Source: Campylobacteraceae bacterium | GTDB taxonomy: Bacteria > Campylobacterota > Campylobacteria > Campylobacterales > JALSKU01 | DNA length: 6,363 nucleotides | Direction of reading: 5' to 3' | NCBI GenBank assembly: GCA_015488975.1 | Contig: WFMT01000305.1 | Location: 1 to 6,363 of the forward strand | Shown here: positions 5,170 to 6,363 of the stretch, one piece after another | Position numbering within the stretch: position 1 is the stretch's first letter | Layout: every line of letters starts with the position of its first letter | The notes under the pieces: model-generated | Database searches by the model: none | What the model saw: the letters and a program-made list of their open reading frames with translations, nothing else | What the model was told of the DNA's origin: nothing | Program-made: the position numbers and the translations under genes

Positions 5170-6334
5170 CTAAGATAGAAGCTTTTAGAGCTACTAGGCT
5201 TTGCATCTTTTCTTTTTGAACTTCTTTGAGATTTTCTATTTTTTTTGAGATTTTGTCTAGGTAGGTTACTATTTTTTGTTGGATGTTTAGGGGTGGCAGA
5301 GGAATATAAGCTTCATTAGATTTAATAAATTTAGTTGTAAGTCTTGGCATTCTTGCACCACTACAATTATTCATTACTTTTGCTAAATATTTTGGTGATA
5401 AAAAATAGTATTTTACATATTGCATATTTAGATTATTTTTGATTGGAAAAAATGGTAATATTTCTGTTGTTGCAATACCATCAAAATCAGCAATCCATAC
5501 CTTGTTTAGATAAGGTCGTAATTTACCATACAGTACCATTCCTTTCTTAAAATGCACCTTACTACTTTTTATATTTTTACCGATAGATGGCATATAATCT
5601 ACTAGTTTGCCACTATTTGATTCAATATTCTCTAAACCCACATAATTATAAATTTCATCATCATTGGGAATGATTGTTTGATTATTAATTTTCATTATAG
5701 ATGATATTAGTGCTATTCCATACTTCTCTTCCAGTTCTCCAAAAACATCATTTAAAACACTTTTCATAAAAACATCAGCTTCATCCATATTTTTTTGATG
5801 TAGAGCTATTGCCATATCAATTTTTTCAAAAAGCTTATCTAGTTTTGCAACTATTCTTTTTTGTTCTTGGAGTGGGGGAAGGGGAATATCTAAATTTTTT
5901 ATTTTTTGCTTATTAAGAGTTTTTCCTTTTACTGCATTATCAACTTCTTTTTCTAAATCAACTACCCCAATAGAATAATTTAAAAAATATTTATCTAACA
6001 CTCTTTCATTTTTTATTGGAAGAGAAGCTATAGCTTCATTTGTGTATAAATCACAGTCTGCAAAAGCAGTTCTTCCTAAAGTCAGCTTGAAACTCATCAA
6101 TAGAGTTCCTTTTTTTATTATTTTTATATTTGAAGTTCTTATTGCATCATCTGTTATCATTTCATTAGATGTAGATACAGAAAACCCTTTTAAGTCTCTA
6201 ATCGACAACCAAACTTTATCGCCTAAAAAGAATTCTTTTTTTGAACGAGTTGGTGTTTTACCAATATTAACTTCAGTAAGTTCATCTAACTTTTTCCACT
6301 CCCAACCACTAGGAAGTTCATACAACTCACTCAT
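5144..6334 (-). CDS. hsdS: Type I restriction-modification specificity subunit HsdS
   Basis: HsdS gives DNA sequence specificity to the HsdM2S methylase and the HsdR2M2S restriction enzyme. The 396 residues have the full two-half layout. Target recognition domain 1 (about 8-150) opens with LPSGWEWKKLDEL. The first conserved region IPLPPLQEQKRIVAKLDKLF (150-169) leads into a helical spacer to about 200. Domain 2 (about 205-344) contains the typical LYGKLRPYLNKV (268-279) and ATTEILPF. The second conserved region IPLPPLNIQQKIVTYLDKIS (344-363) is followed by a helix ending AFRGEL. The PLPPL motifs lie 194 residues apart and show the usual internal duplication. The two domains differ, so a bipartite asymmetric target is expected, but the sequence recognised cannot be read. 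The start at 6334 has only a weak GGAAAAG site, consistent with coupling to the overlapping upstream frame. Its stop is followed by no clear hairpin of its own. Confidence 0.95.
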   Translation of the reverse strand: MSELYELPSGWEWKKLDELTEVNIGKTPTRSKKEFFLGDKVWLSIRDLKGFSVSTSNEMITDDAIRTSNIKIIKKGTLLMSFKLTLGRTAFADCDLYTNEAIASLPIKNERVLDKYFLNYSIGVVDLEKEVDNAVKGKTLNKQKIKNLDIPLPPLQEQKRIVAKLDKLFEKIDMAIALHQKNMDEADVFMKSVLNDVFGELEEKYGIALISSIMKINNQTIIPNDDEIYNYVGLENIESNSGKLVDYMPSIGKNIKSSKVHFKKGMVLYGKLRPYLNKVWIADFDGIATTEILPFFPIKNNLNMQYVKYYFLSPKYLAKVMNNCSGARMPRLTTKFIKSNEAYIPLPPLNIQQKIVTYLDKISKKIENLKEVQKEKMQSLVALKASILDRAFRGEL

Positions 6335-6363
6335 TTATATCTTTTCCGACTAATATAGCTTCA
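6327..6363 (-). CDS. Partial 3' end of upstream gene, probably hsdM
   Basis: Entering from the right edge, one minus-strand frame is open to a TGA at 6329-6327 and reads EAILVGKDINE. It overlaps the hsdS start by 8 bases. Of the other two frames, one has a TAG at once and the other begins with TGA. hsdM commonly precedes and overlaps hsdS, so this is probably the HsdM C terminus. Eleven codons are too few to identify the product. Confidence 0.45.
   Translation of the reverse strand, partial: EAILVGKDINE

Noticed and set aside
6042..6353. 103-codon plus-strand frame
   Set aside because: It is antisense to the first recognition domain of hsdS and unlike any protein.

Overview
The window looks like chromosomal DNA of a member of the Campylobacterota (Epsilonproteobacteria), probably a free-living relative of Sulfurimonas, Sulfurovum or Sulfurospirillum. 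This rests on the low GC content, the short 89-residue GroES, the GroEL sequence with its GGM-rich tail, a T/A-rich promoter style, and a groESL control region that combines a CIRCE operator with a HAIR-like site, as in Helicobacter and Campylobacter. Genus cannot be fixed by eye.

Layout. (1) Positions 1-709 hold no convincing gene. A G-rich tract (64-106) runs into two tandem ~22-nt repeats (123-166) that resemble the end of an insertion sequence. After that comes AT-rich DNA with a nested inverted repeat (287-332) and a tandem GTGGGACCC repeat (621-641). The stretch lies against the 3' end of a tRNA gene and looks like a decayed mobile-element or island junction. (2) Positions 710-786 (minus) are a tRNA with anticodon CAT, read as elongator Met, with its own -10 box at 803-808. 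(3) Positions 832-2841 (minus) encode a 669-residue membrane-anchored periplasmic AsmA/TamB-like protein built from three modules with a strict period of about 173 residues. (4) Positions 2842-3000 are a divergent control region with a TTGACA-N17-TAAAAT promoter, CIRCE and a HAIR-like element. (5) Positions 3001-4920 (plus) are groES-groEL, closed by a 12-bp hairpin at 4934-4963. (6) Positions 5144-6334 (minus) encode a complete two-domain HsdS specificity subunit of a type I restriction-modification system. The tail of another frame, probably hsdM, overlaps its start at the right edge.

How the genes fit together. groES and groEL form one heat-shock operon, probably repressed by HrcA at CIRCE and possibly also by HspR upstream. 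The AsmA-like gene diverges from it, and the HAIR-like site lies inside its presumed leader, so the two units may share heat-shock control. The hsdS operon converges on groEL and is accessory DNA placed next to a core locus. I found no wholly new system. The most interesting items are the repeat architecture of the AsmA-like protein, the double-operator control region, and the possible mobile-element scar between position 1 and the tRNA.
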